Below, in pieces: positions 48,180-56,860 of a stretch of 64,000 nt of DNA; the first letter of the stretch is position 1; each line of letters starts with the position of its first letter. The notes under the pieces were generated by a model, which was not told where the DNA came from, did not search any database, and was given only the letters and a program-made list of their open reading frames with translations. The stretch spans positions 248,001-312,000 of the forward strand of contig NZ_CP101823.1 of the NCBI RefSeq assembly GCF_024498175.1, written 5' to 3'. The position numbers and the translations under genes were made by a program. The DNA is from Haloplanus salinarum (GTDB taxonomy: Archaea; Halobacteriota; Halobacteria; Halobacteriales; Haloferacaceae).

Positions 48180-49157
48180 TCACCGCCGTCCCGGACCGCC
48201 GGGGCCGCCCGGACCGCCGGGGCCGCCCGGTCCGCCGGGGCCACCGGGCCCTCGTCCGCCCCCGAAGGTCAACTGATCGGGGACGTTCCGCGGGCGTTTG
48301 AGTCGCTTGCCGTAGGCGAGTCCGATCACGAGGCCGATCAGGTGTGCGAGGTGGGCGACGTTGCCCTGCCCGACCGACGACGCGGACTGCGGCGAGAGGA
48401 AAAAGAGCACGGAGATGACGGCGAACCCGGCCGTGAACAGCCACAGCGGGATGGGGATGATGAAATAGAGGTAGATCCGCAGCCCGGGGTTGAGCACCGT
48501 GAGAACCCCGAGGACGGCGAAGATGGCGCCACTGGCTCCGACGACGCTCACGACGCCCGTCGGGCCGAGCGAGCCGAGGAGGATGCTGACCCCGACGAAC
48601 CCGAGCCCGGCGAGGGCGCCGCTGAGCAGGAACAGGGCGGCGAAGCGTTTCGACCCGGCGTACCGCTCGACGAGCGGGCCGAAGAAGTACAGCACGATGC
48701 TGTTGCCGGCGATGTGATAGAGGCCACCGTGGGCGAAGACGGAAGTGATCCACGTCCAGACGTAGGCGAGGTGGTCCGACCGGAGGACGAACAACGACGC
48801 CATCACCTCCCGGCCGAACACGCCCCCGATCAGCAACTGGAGCGCGAAGGTGACCCACATGAGCGCGAGAAACAGGTACGCCACGTTCCCCCGGAAGTAA
48901 CCGAGCAGGCCGCCGGTGCCCGTCACCGACCCGTCGAGGCTGGGAAGCCTGTCGAGGACGCTCCCGCTCCCCCCGCTCTCGGCTCGAACGCTGTCGTCGA
49001 AGCCGCTATCGAACACACCGTCCGGGTCGTTCCACTCGTCCAACCCGGGACAGTCGTGGTTCTCCGGGAGTCGGTGTTCCGAGCAGAACGTCCCGCCACA
49101 GCGCCGACACTGGTACGGCAGGTTCTCGTGACTGCCGCACTCGTCGCACTGAGCCAT
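48180..49157 (-). CDS. Rhomboid-family intramembrane protease with N-terminal zinc finger
   Basis: 325 residues. An AN1-like finger at the N-terminus (CDECG, CRRCGGTFCSEHRLPENHDC) precedes six helices. The catalytic Ser lies in GASGAIFAVLG and the His in VAHLAHLIGLVIGL. A GPGGPGGPG tail encoded by an 18-base-type GC-rich repeat (48185-48240) ends the protein. Rhomboids cleave membrane proteins inside the bilayer. Targets here are unknown. Followed closely by endonuclease V. Confidence 0.9.
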   Translation of the reverse strand: MAQCDECGSHENLPYQCRRCGGTFCSEHRLPENHDCPGLDEWNDPDGVFDSGFDDSVRAESGGSGSVLDRLPSLDGSVTGTGGLLGYFRGNVAYLFLALMWVTFALQLLIGGVFGREVMASLFVLRSDHLAYVWTWITSVFAHGGLYHIAGNSIVLYFFGPLVERYAGSKRFAALFLLSGALAGLGFVGVSILLGSLGPTGVVSVVGASGAIFAVLGVLTVLNPGLRIYLYFIIPIPLWLFTAGFAVISVLFFLSPQSASSVGQGNVAHLAHLIGLVIGLAYGKRLKRPRNVPDQLTFGGGRGPGGPGGPGGPGGPGGPGGPGRR

Positions 49158-49220
49158 TACCCCTGCGTAGTGGCGGGGTCGATAAAAATGGGGGCGGTCG
49201 CCGATCCGCCCGCGGGGTGC

Positions 49221-49334
49221 TCAGTGCGTCGCGTCGGCCGGCCGACGCGACGCCGACTGGGCGTCGTCGTCCCCGTCGTAGTTCGACGGCACGACGGTCA
49301 CGTGACTGAGCCCGGGATGGCTGGTGTCGCTCAT
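49221..49334 (-). CDS. Putative 37-residue protein
   Basis: Starts MSDTSHPGLSHVTVVPSNYD and ends with an Asp-rich then Arg/Ala-rich tail. Third codon positions are mostly G or C, like the neighbours. Upstream on the same strand a TAATCTTTT box is centred about 30 bases before the ATG, with the inverted repeat 49335-49355 in between. No family recognised. Size makes the call tentative. Confidence 0.5.
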   Translation of the reverse strand: MSDTSHPGLSHVTVVPSNYDGDDDAQSASRRPADATH

Positions 49335-49355
49335 ACGAGTCCGTACGGGACTCGT
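49335..49355. promoter_or_regulatory. Inverted repeat directly before the 37-residue ORF
   Basis: ACGAGTCC-GTACG-GGACTCGT, perfect eight-base arms, lying between a TATA-like box (49360-49368) and the ATG at 49334. A second palindrome GCGCAT-AATTC-ATGCGC lies at 49374-49390. Confidence 0.5.
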
Positions 49356-49421
49356 GCCCAAAAGATTACCCATGCGCATAATTCATGCGCGGGACTGGGT
49401 GGATAACCGACGGGAATCAGT

Positions 49422-49955
49422 TCAGGCGAACTTCTCGTCGTAGAGGTCGATGGCGTGTTCGATGGCGTCTTTCGCGGCGGCCTTGTCCTCCCAGCCCAGC
49501 GTCTCGACTTCCTTGCCCTCCTCGAGGTTCTTGTAGGTCGAGAAGAACTCGTCGATCTCGTCGAGGGTCTGCTGGGGGATGTCGTCGAGGTCCCGGTAGT
49601 GGTCGAACCGCGGGTCCTCGGTCGGGACGGCGATGACCTTGTCGTCCTGTTCGCCGTCGTCGTCCATCTTCATGAGGGCGATGGGCCGCGCTTCGACGAT
49701 GCACCCGGGGAACGTTCCGTCCTCGACGAGGACGAGGACGTCGAAGGGGTCCTCGTCGTCGTAGTACGACTGGGGAATGAACCCGTAGTCGCTCGGGTAG
49801 TGGACGTTGCTGTGGAGGACTCGGTCGAGGACGACGCCGGGCACGTCCTTGTCGTACTCGTACTTGTTCCGCTCGCCCTTGAGACACTCGACGACGGCGG
49901 TGATCGTCTCGGGCGGGTTCGGGCCGGGTTCCAGGTCTTCCCACAGGTTTACCAT
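49422..49955 (-). CDS. ppa: Inorganic pyrophosphatase (family I)
   Basis: 177 residues. NKYEYDKD, HYPSDYGFIPQSYYDDEDPFDVLVL (here the DxDxxD metal site is DDEDPFD) and KVIAVPTEDPRFDHYRDLDD are the family I blocks. It hydrolyses pyrophosphate to drive biosynthesis. The ATG at 49955 opens on MVNLWEDLEPG, the usual haloarchaeal start. Confidence 0.95.
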   Translation of the reverse strand: MVNLWEDLEPGPNPPETITAVVECLKGERNKYEYDKDVPGVVLDRVLHSNVHYPSDYGFIPQSYYDDEDPFDVLVLVEDGTFPGCIVEARPIALMKMDDDGEQDDKVIAVPTEDPRFDHYRDLDDIPQQTLDEIDEFFSTYKNLEEGKEVETLGWEDKAAAKDAIEHAIDLYDEKFA

Positions 49956-50281
49956 AGTGATAGGACGGCCGAACCGCCAAATAGGCCTTTCGGGACGACA
50001 CACGGCAACACGAATGAAAAAGTACATGAACGGCCATCACCGAGTCCACGTGACAGGTGCGAGCGGTCGACGCAGTCCCGGCCCGTTCGTATCTCTCCGG
50101 GCAACGACGTGCGACCGACGGCGACCGGGCAGTCGCCGTCACGAGCCGGTCGAATACTTACATGTTCGATTAGACACATGTCCTAAATCGGTAATGTCGG
50201 ATTCCGGCGCTACGAGCCCTAATTCTCACATTCAAGAACGAGTTGAGAAGGGTTAAATATCTCCGTGACATGTCTTCAAGT
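49956..50281. other. 326-base gap between ppa and the PadR gene
   Basis: No convincing gene. A plus-strand frame from 50014 opens MKKYMNGHH but turns Arg/Ser-rich and non-acidic. The section 50155-50260 is AT-rich, with ACATGT repeated at 50160 and 50176 and the PadR TATA element at its end. The ppa promoter should lie in the first 50 bases. Confidence 0.5.
50253..50260 (+). promoter_or_regulatory. TATA element of the PadR-family gene
   Basis: TTAAATAT centred 26 bases before the ATG at 50282. This favours 50282 over the in-frame ATG at 50270. Confidence 0.6.
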
Positions 50282-50641
50282 ATGTCAGAGGCACAAGCAG
50301 TAAGTAGCAGCCCCGGTATCGTTCGTGATCTGACTGCGTTTCAGCACAACATCCTCGTCATCCTCTCCGAGGAACCCATGTACGGGCTGGCGATCAAGCG
50401 CCAGCTCGAGGATTACTACGGGACCGAAGTGAACCACGGGCGTCTCTACCCCAACCTCGACAACCTCGTCGAGATGGACCTGGTCGAGAAGAGCGAACTC
50501 GACAAGCGGACGAACCAGTACGAACTGACCGAGGAGGGCCACGAGGCGGTCCTGACCCGGATGGACTGGGTGCTCTCGAAATTCGTCACGGACGAGGACC
50601 GGGCGGACTCGGTCCGTGACCTCATCGACGCGCAGAACTGA
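50282..50641 (+). CDS. PadR-family winged-helix transcription regulator
   Basis: 119 residues. LTAFQHNILVILSEEPMYGLAIK, YYGTEVNHGRLYPNLDNLVEMDLVEK and RTNQYELTEEGHEAV give the PadR winged helix with dimerisation helix. The TATA spacing supports the ATG at 50282. The last 20 bases overlap the 3' end of the convergent rnhA-linked gene. Ligand and targets unknown. Confidence 0.9.
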   Translation: MSEAQAVSSSPGIVRDLTAFQHNILVILSEEPMYGLAIKRQLEDYYGTEVNHGRLYPNLDNLVEMDLVEKSELDKRTNQYELTEEGHEAVLTRMDWVLSKFVTDEDRADSVRDLIDAQN

Positions 50642-51185
50642 ACTCGGGCATCTCGGTTTCCGTCACGGCGTAAACGTGTTCGAGCGACCGCTCCACTGCG
50701 TCGCGTTGCTCGTCGCTCGGCCACGCGTTCCGCGGGAAATACTCCGTCAGGAACTCCCGTAGCTCCGCCGCCGTCGCCGTCTCCACCCGCCGGGCGTAGT
50801 GGTTGCCCATGAAATCGGCGAACGCCCTCGCGTTGGCCGCGTGTACTTCGTCCGCCCGCTCGCGCACGCGCTCGACTACCTCGGCGTTGTGGCGCTCCAC
50901 CGACTCCCACTCCGAGGCGTCGCCGCTCCCGGACAGCGGAATCTCGACCGCGCGGTCGGTGTCCTCGATGCGCTCGATCCGCGCCGTCTCACCCTCCAGC
51001 CACTCGGCAGGGTGGAGGACGAGCGTGTCGTCGTCCTCCCGGATGCGGGCGGTGTAGTCGAACGCCGCGAGGCGCTCGTCCCGGTCGCGCTCGTAGGCGG
51101 CCGCCTCGTTCTCGTCGACCGCCCGGCGGGCCAGGCGGGTGAGCCGTTCGGCTTCGTCGCGTACCTCCCGTGGCAGATCAGTCAT
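50622..51185 (-). CDS. Conserved haloarchaeal rnhA-operon protein (DUF7108)
   Basis: 187 residues, acidic and helical: EVRDEAERLTRLARRAVDEN, a beta section with DTLVLHPAEWLEGE, and a C-terminal region ANARAFADFMGNHYARRVE. It starts eight bases inside the 3' end of rnhA, so the two are translationally coupled. Such proteins are found next to rnhA in haloarchaea. The function is not known. Confidence 0.82.
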   Translation of the reverse strand: MTDLPREVRDEAERLTRLARRAVDENEAAAYERDRDERLAAFDYTARIREDDDTLVLHPAEWLEGETARIERIEDTDRAVEIPLSGSGDASEWESVERHNAEVVERVRERADEVHAANARAFADFMGNHYARRVETATAAELREFLTEYFPRNAWPSDEQRDAVERSLEHVYAVTETEMPEFSSARR

Positions 51186-51771
51186 CGTCGAGTGCCTCGT
51201 TCGCCAGTCGGTCGGCCCGGTCGTTTATCTCCCGCGGAACGTGTTCCAGCGACCAGCGGTCGAACCCGGCGAGCAACTCCCGGACCGTCACCCGCCGCTC
51301 CCGGAGGCCGGGGTCGTTCGCGTCCCACTCCCCCCGCACCTGCTTGACGATCAACTCCGAGTCGCCGCGGACGTCGACCGCCTCGAAGCCGTGGTCCCGG
51401 GCCACCTCCAGCGCGCGGATCAGCGCCTCGTACTCGGCACGGTTGTTCGTCGTCTCGCCGATGGTCTCGCCGCCCTCGTCGACGATTCCGTCCCCCGAGA
51501 CGATGACCCACCCGACGGCGGCCGGTCCGGGGTTGCCGCGGCTCGCCCCGTCGAAGTAGACGTGCGCCCGGCCGCCGGCCGTCGAGAGCAGCGCGGTCAG
51601 GTCGGTTGGCCGGGCCCCCTGGACGACGACGCTGTCGTCGTAGGCGACGGCCACCGCGTCGCCGCGTTCGGCCCGCCAGCGCTCGTGGTCGGTGTTCCCC
51701 GCCTCGACGGCGACGCCGGCCTCCTCCAGCCGGCTGCGCGCCGTCTCGGGGTCACAGTCGATGGTCGGCAT
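51178..51771 (-). CDS. rnhA: Ribonuclease HI with an N-terminal extension
   Basis: 197 residues. The RNase H core starts near residue 68: VYFDGASRGNPGPAAVG (first Asp), TTNNRAEYEALIRAL (Glu), VRGDSELIVKQV (Asp) and NDRADRLANEA (last Asp). The roughly 65-residue N-terminal domain is typical of haloarchaeal enzymes. It degrades RNA in RNA-DNA hybrids. The ATG at 51771 gives MPTIDCDPETA. The following gene overlaps its stop. Confidence 0.92.
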   Translation of the reverse strand: MPTIDCDPETARSRLEEAGVAVEAGNTDHERWRAERGDAVAVAYDDSVVVQGARPTDLTALLSTAGGRAHVYFDGASRGNPGPAAVGWVIVSGDGIVDEGGETIGETTNNRAEYEALIRALEVARDHGFEAVDVRGDSELIVKQVRGEWDANDPGLRERRVTVRELLAGFDRWSLEHVPREINDRADRLANEALDDD

Positions 51772-51887
51772 CGGGCCCACTTCGGACGACCCACTCAAAT
51801 GCGATTCGTTCCGTCCGGGCCCCGACGGTCCGCGCCCTCGACCGTCGGTCCGGCACCTATTTCCGACCCTCGTGACCAGCCTCGGCC

Positions 51888-52748
51888 ATGGTCCCCGACG
51901 ACGACGCCACCCTCCGAACCGTCCAGACGGATCCCGACCGACGCGTTTCGTACGCCGAGTACGGCGATTCCGACGGCGTTCCGGTCCTGTTCCTCCACGG
52001 CACGCCGGGATCGCACGTCCTCGGTGGCCTCCTGGCCGCGTCGGCGGAGCGGGCGGGAGTCCGCCTTCTCGCCCCCGACCGTCCCGGCTACGCTCGCTCG
52101 ACGCCGTGGCCGACGCGGACCCTGGCCGACACCGGCGCCTTCCTCACGCCCGTCCTCGACGACGCCGGCGTCGAGACGGCCGGCGTGGTCGGCTTCTCGG
52201 GTGGCGGCCCCCACGCCCTCGCCCTCGCGGCAACCCACCCGGACCGCGTCGACGCCGTCGACGTGGTCGCGGGGGCGCCGCCGCCCTCTCTGGCGTCTCC
52301 CCCGCCGGCACCACAGCGACTCCTGAGCGCCCTCGCCCGCGTCTCGCCCCGATTCCTCCACGGCCTCCTCGGCGTGCAGGCGTGGGCCGCGGACCGGCTC
52401 CCGCCACGGATCGTCGTCTCGCAGTATACGACGGATCCGAGCGACCTGCCACCGGGCGTCGCCGAGCGCGTCCACCGGGACTTCGTGACCGCCCTCGACG
52501 ACCACCGGCGGGGCGCAGTCACCGAACTCGCCTTGCTCGCCCGGGAGTGGGACCTGCCCCTCGACGACGTCGACGTGCCGGTCCACTGCCGACACGGGGA
52601 CCGGGACGCGAACGCGCCCATCGCGGGCGCGAGACGACTGTGTGATCGCCTCCCGACCGCCGATCTGACCGTCGTCGAGGGTGCCGATCACCTTCCGACG
52701 CTCCTTCGGTGTCGCGCGTCCGTGCTCGACCGATACGCCGAGGAGTGA
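51888..52748 (+). CDS. Alpha/beta-hydrolase-fold protein
   Basis: 286 residues. The oxyanion motif LFLHGTPGSH, nucleophile Ser in VVGFSGGGPHALALA, an acid in HGDRDANAP and the final His in EGADHLPTL form a complete triad. A cap lies at about 125-210. Substrate cannot be inferred. Divergent from rnhA. Confidence 0.88.
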   Translation: MVPDDDATLRTVQTDPDRRVSYAEYGDSDGVPVLFLHGTPGSHVLGGLLAASAERAGVRLLAPDRPGYARSTPWPTRTLADTGAFLTPVLDDAGVETAGVVGFSGGGPHALALAATHPDRVDAVDVVAGAPPPSLASPPPAPQRLLSALARVSPRFLHGLLGVQAWAADRLPPRIVVSQYTTDPSDLPPGVAERVHRDFVTALDDHRRGAVTELALLAREWDLPLDDVDVPVHCRHGDRDANAPIAGARRLCDRLPTADLTVVEGADHLPTLLRCRASVLDRYAEE

Positions 52749-52824
52749 CGGCCGTACCGGCCCGCTGGAGGGCCACGACCGGGTCGTGGCGGCCGTTCGG
52801 TCGCCATCCGTCACCGACCAAGGG

Positions 52825-52832
52825 TTTAAGTA
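52825..52832 (+). promoter_or_regulatory. TATA element of the TFB gene
   Basis: TTTAAGTA centred 31-32 bases before the ATG at 52860. A second AT stretch, GTATAAAAA (52847-52855), is too close to the start to serve as TATA box for this gene. Confidence 0.5.
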
Positions 52833-52859
52833 ACCGCCAACTACGAGTATAAAAACGCG

Positions 52860-53828
52860 ATGACACGGCCCACCCGCCAGCGGGAAGACCGAACGCGATG
52901 GCAGGGCGAGAAAGAGGAGGAAACCGACGACGCGGACGTCGATCTCGACGATCTCGATCCCGAGGACCTCGTCAGGACGGCGGATGGCGAACTGATTCAC
53001 GAGGAGACCGGCCTCATCATCGAGGAAGAGCAGATCGATCCCGGGCCGGAGTGGCGGGCGTTCAACCACCAGGAACGCCAGGAGAAATCGCGGGTGGGAG
53101 CCCCAACCACCCAGACGATGCACGACAAGGGACTGACGACGACCATCGACTGGAAGGACAAGGACGCCTACGGGCGTTCGATCTCCTCGCGGAAGCGCTC
53201 GCAGATGCACCGGCTGCGGAAGTGGCAGGAGCGCATCCGGACGAAGGACGCGGGCGAGCGCAATCTGCAGTTCGCGCTGAGCGAGATCGACCGGATGGCC
53301 TCGGCGCTGGGCGTTCCCCGCTCGGTACGCGAGGTGGCCTCGGTGATCTATCGACGCGCGCTCAACGAGGACCTCATCCGCGGGCGTTCGATCGAGGGCG
53401 TCGCCACCGCCGCCCTCTATGCCGCCTGCCGGAAGGAGGGGATCCCCCGGTCGCTGGAGGAGATCTCCGAGGTCTCGCGGGTCGAACGCAAGGAGATCGG
53501 TCGGACCTACCGCTACATCTCCCAGGAGCTCGGCCTGGAGATGAAACCCGTCGACCCCAAGAAGTACGTTCCGCGGTTCTGTTCGGAGCTCGAACTCAGC
53601 GAGGAGGTCCAGTCGAAGGCCAACGAGATCATCGAGACGACCGCCGAGAAGGGCCTGCTGTCGGGCAAGTCGCCGACCGGTTACGCCGCCGCGGCCATCT
53701 ACGCCGCCTCCCTGCTCTGCAACGAGAAGAAGACCCAGCGCGAAGTCGCCGACGTCGCCCAGGTCACCGAGGTCACCATCCGCAACCGCTACCAGGAACA
53801 GATCGAAGCGATGGGCATCCACAGTTAG
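52860..53828 (+). CDS. tfb: Transcription initiation factor TFB lacking zinc-ribbon cysteines
   Basis: 322 residues. Two cyclin-like repeats are clear (about 120-215 and 220-320: [36 protein letters not shown]). The B-reader/B-linker region includes [20 protein letters not shown]. The N-terminal ribbon position reads [20 protein letters not shown] without any CxxC pairs, though the following [18 protein letters not shown] is conserved. TFB bridges TBP-DNA and RNA polymerase, and the ribbon normally contacts the polymerase. The variant is either zinc-free but folded or functionally altered. Confidence 0.92.
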   Translation: MTRPTRQREDRTRWQGEKEEETDDADVDLDDLDPEDLVRTADGELIHEETGLIIEEEQIDPGPEWRAFNHQERQEKSRVGAPTTQTMHDKGLTTTIDWKDKDAYGRSISSRKRSQMHRLRKWQERIRTKDAGERNLQFALSEIDRMASALGVPRSVREVASVIYRRALNEDLIRGRSIEGVATAALYAACRKEGIPRSLEEISEVSRVERKEIGRTYRYISQELGLEMKPVDPKKYVPRFCSELELSEEVQSKANEIIETTAEKGLLSGKSPTGYAAAAIYAASLLCNEKKTQREVADVAQVTEVTIRNRYQEQIEAMGIHS

Positions 53829-53909
53829 GCTCCCGTCGGCCGTTCCCGGACGCCGACCCGGCCGACCGACAGCCGACAGTGTCAAACCTCCGTCGCCGCT
53901 ATCGATCCC

Positions 53910-55160
53910 ATGCGCCTCGACGACTTCATCGACATCGAGGCGAACGAACGCGCCGAGCGACGGCGCCTCGCCAAGGAGAAGTCCTACGAGATCCTGGATC
54001 ACGTCGAGAGCGTCGCCGACCGGGTCGAACGCACCGTCTCGGGTGACTCGGTCGTCGGCAGCGTCTCCCCTTCCATCTTCGTCGGCCGGTCGAACTACCC
54101 CGAGGTGTCGACCGGCATCCTCTCGCCCGTCGGCAACGAGGGCGACGCCGGCCGCTTCGTCACCAGCGGCGCGTGGTACGACGAGGACGTCGACCTGACG
54201 GAGGTGTTCCGCCGGCGGACGAGCCTCCTGAACTCCCGCCGGTCCGCGTCGGTCGACGTCGCGGACACCTGGGAGGGGTTCGTCGGCGTCGGCCGCGAAG
54301 TCGCCATCGCCGACCGGCCGGTCGACGTGGAGATCGGTCTCGACGCCGATCCCACCGTCGACTTCGACGCCGACGGCGCCTCGCCCCCGACCGGGCCCAG
54401 CGCCCCGGCCCGCTCGGCGTCGCTCGGCGAGAACCCCCACATTCCCCGCGCGGTCGAGAAGACCCTGGAGGACGACGACTGGCGCGCCGAGGGGGCGATC
54501 AACTACCTCTACCGCCGCGGGTTCGACGTCTACGAGGTGAACACCATTCTCTCGGCGGGGGCGCTGGGGCGGGCGGAGAACCGCCGGCTCGTCCCGACCC
54601 GCTGGTCGATCACCGCCGTCGACGACACCGTCGGGGGGTTCCTTCGCGGCTCGCTCCGGGACGCGCCGAGCGTCGACGGGGTGGAGATCCACCGCAACGA
54701 GTTCCTCGGCAACGCCTACTGGGTGATCCTCGCGCCCGGACAGTGGGAGTACGAACTCGTCGAGCTGAAGGCGCCGGGGAGCGTCTGGAACCCCGACCCC
54801 GAGGCGGGGATGTGGCTCGCGGCCGACCGCGAGGGCTACGAGGGACGGACCGGCTACGTCGAGGAGACGGCGGGGGCGTACCACGCGGCGCGGCTGGCGG
54901 CCCTCGAACACCTGGACGAGCGGGGCCGGACCGCGAAATGTCTCGTCCTCCGGCACGTCTCCGACGACTACTGGGGTCCCGCCGGCGTCTGGCAGGTCCG
55001 CGAGGGGGTCCGCCACGCCTTCGAGGGCGAACACGCCACCGCCGAGACCCTCGCGGACGCGGTGCGGGGCGTCGTCGACTACCTCCCCGCGTCGCTCGCC
55101 GACCTCCGGCGCAAGTCGGCGATGGTCGCGGGCCTCCAGACGACGCTCGATCGGTTCTGA
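53910..55160 (+). CDS. nreA: DNA-repair protein NreA-like, with C-terminal PCNA-interacting motif
   Basis: 416 residues. FVGRSNYPEVSTGILSP, FVTSGAWYDEDV, LNSRRSASVDV and RWSITAVDDTVG are NreA blocks. The C-terminus GLQTTLDRF is a PIP box (QxxLxxF) for binding PCNA. In Haloferax the family is involved in DNA-damage tolerance through PCNA. Unlike some homologues no N-terminal zinc cluster is present. It follows the TFB gene by 81 bases. Confidence 0.88.
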   Translation: MRLDDFIDIEANERAERRRLAKEKSYEILDHVESVADRVERTVSGDSVVGSVSPSIFVGRSNYPEVSTGILSPVGNEGDAGRFVTSGAWYDEDVDLTEVFRRRTSLLNSRRSASVDVADTWEGFVGVGREVAIADRPVDVEIGLDADPTVDFDADGASPPTGPSAPARSASLGENPHIPRAVEKTLEDDDWRAEGAINYLYRRGFDVYEVNTILSAGALGRAENRRLVPTRWSITAVDDTVGGFLRGSLRDAPSVDGVEIHRNEFLGNAYWVILAPGQWEYELVELKAPGSVWNPDPEAGMWLAADREGYEGRTGYVEETAGAYHAARLAALEHLDERGRTAKCLVLRHVSDDYWGPAGVWQVREGVRHAFEGEHATAETLADAVRGVVDYLPASLADLRRKSAMVAGLQTTLDRF

Positions 55161-55167
55161 CCTCCGT

Positions 55168-56715
55168 TCACCACCGCCAGAACGACGGCGTGAAGACGAC
55201 GAGCACCGAGAGCACCTCCAGACGGCCGATCCACATCAGGAAGACCATGTAGAGTTTGGCGGCGTCGGAGAACGGCAGGAAGCTGTTCATCGGCCCGACG
55301 ACGCCGAATCCCGGGCCGACGTTCCCCAGCGTGGCGATGGCGACGCTCATCGCGTCCAGTCCCGACAACGACACCGCGGGCGTCCGGAAGCTGTCGAGAT
55401 AGATGACGACGGTCGAGAGGCCGAACAACAGGAGAAAGAGGAGAACGAACACGAAGACGTCGCGGATCGTCCCCTCGTCGACGGCCTCCCCCTCCAGCCG
55501 CAGGGGTCTGACGGCCTCGGGGTGGACGGACGTGAACAGCGATCGGCCGATCGACCGCTTGACGAGCACCCACCGAACGATCTTGATCGAGCCGGCGGCC
55601 GACCCCGCGGAGCCGCCGAGGAAGTACGCGAAAAGCAGGATCGTCTGGGCGGAGGCGTCCCACGTGTTGACGTCCATACTCGCGTACCCGGTGGTCGTGA
55701 CGATGGCGATCACCTGGAAGAGCCCCTGGCGGAGGGCGCCCTCGACGTTCCCCGGGATCACGCCGACCGCGGACGGCGTCTCCGCGAGCCCGACGCCCAG
55801 GTAGAGGACGGCCGAGACGACCGCCCCGAAACCGGCCATGGCGAGCAGGTACGATCGGAACTCCGTGTTGTCGAGCAGCCGGCGGGGTTCCCCTTTCAGG
55901 ACGTACCAGAACAGGGCGAAGTTGGTCCCCGCGACGATCATGAAGGGCATCATCGCCCACTGGACGGCGGGGGCGAACGCCTCGGCGCTCCGGGCCTCGG
56001 GCGAGAAGCCACCGGTCGGCAGCGTCGTCAGCGCGTGCGCGACGGCGTTGAAGAGGTCCATGTTCGGCGCGACGCCGACCAGAGACAGGCCGTAGTAGAC
56101 CGCCGCGGCGACGAGGGTCACCCCGGCGTAGATGCCCCACAACGCGCGTGCGGTCTCCTGAATCCGTGGCGTCAGCTTCTCCAGTTCGAGCCCCGGCGCC
56201 TCGTTGTCGATGATCTGGGCCCCACCGACCGACAGCTTCGGCAGGATGGCGATCATCAGAACGAGGATGCCCATCCCGCCGAGCCACTGGGTGAGTTGGC
56301 GCCACAGCAACATCGCGTGTCCGTGTCGCTCGACGGAGATTTCGCCGAGCACGGTCGCTCCGGTCGTCGTGAACCCGCTCATGCTCTCGAAGAGTGCGTT
56401 GACCGGGTTCGCGACCGTTCCGGTCCCGGCGACGAGGTAGGGGACCGTCCCGACCAACGGGACGGCCAGCCACGCCAGGCTCACGAGCAGGAACGCCTCG
56501 CGGTTGCCCAACTCGCCGTCGCTGCGTACCCGTTCCAGGAGCGCCCCACCGCCCACCATGACGACGCTCGTCGCGACGAAGGGGAGCGGGTCCTCGCCGT
56601 AGTAGAGCGCCGCCGCGAACGGGAACGTCGGCGCGACGCCGATGTACTTGAGGACCGTTCCGACGTAGGCAACGGTCGCCCGGTAGTCGATGTACGTACG
56701 CCGCGAACGAGCCAT
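55168..56715 (-). CDS. trkH: TrkH-family potassium uptake channel subunit
   Basis: 515 residues, about ten to twelve helices. Four pore-loop filters can be read: FTTTGATV, TTLPTGGFS, TTTGYASMD and LGNVGPGFG. It forms the membrane part of a Trk/Ktr system and needs a cytosolic TrkA-type subunit, not found here. K+ uptake is central to salt-in osmoadaptation. It converges on nreA with seven bases between ends. Confidence 0.92.
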   Translation of the reverse strand: MARSRRTYIDYRATVAYVGTVLKYIGVAPTFPFAAALYYGEDPLPFVATSVVMVGGGALLERVRSDGELGNREAFLLVSLAWLAVPLVGTVPYLVAGTGTVANPVNALFESMSGFTTTGATVLGEISVERHGHAMLLWRQLTQWLGGMGILVLMIAILPKLSVGGAQIIDNEAPGLELEKLTPRIQETARALWGIYAGVTLVAAAVYYGLSLVGVAPNMDLFNAVAHALTTLPTGGFSPEARSAEAFAPAVQWAMMPFMIVAGTNFALFWYVLKGEPRRLLDNTEFRSYLLAMAGFGAVVSAVLYLGVGLAETPSAVGVIPGNVEGALRQGLFQVIAIVTTTGYASMDVNTWDASAQTILLFAYFLGGSAGSAAGSIKIVRWVLVKRSIGRSLFTSVHPEAVRPLRLEGEAVDEGTIRDVFVFVLLFLLLFGLSTVVIYLDSFRTPAVSLSGLDAMSVAIATLGNVGPGFGVVGPMNSFLPFSDAAKLYMVFLMWIGRLEVLSVLVVFTPSFWRW

Positions 56716-56793
56716 TCGTCCCCAACTATCGCGTGGCACGGATGACCGTTTCGGCGCGTGGTCGCGTCGCCGGCGGTGACCGGGGCGGTAACG

Positions 56794-56860
56794 GCGCGGC
56801 GAGCGCCGCGAATTTAGGGCGCGGCGAGCGCCGCGGGTTTACAGCGCGGCGAACGCGGCG
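56794..56860. repeat. 25-base tandem repeat across the 3' end of the DUF302 gene
   Basis: Units 56794-56818 and 56819-56843, plus a partial unit from 56844, each starting GCGCGGCGA. Units 1 and 2 contain the perfect hairpin GCGGCGAGCGCCGC followed by a TTTA. The DUF302 stop codon lies in unit 2 and is copied in unit 1. The units look like a local duplication of the gene's end and may act as a terminator. Confidence 0.7.

Noticed and set aside
50014-50256. A frame starting MKKYMNGHH between ppa and the PadR gene.
   Set aside because: The product becomes Arg/Ser-rich and non-acidic, the 3' part is the AT-rich PadR promoter, and no family is recognised.
51795-55034. A very long open frame on the minus strand opposite the hydrolase, TFB and NreA genes.
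   Set aside because: It mirrors three well-supported plus-strand genes. GC-rich codon bias leaves antisense frames open. The product resembles no protein.
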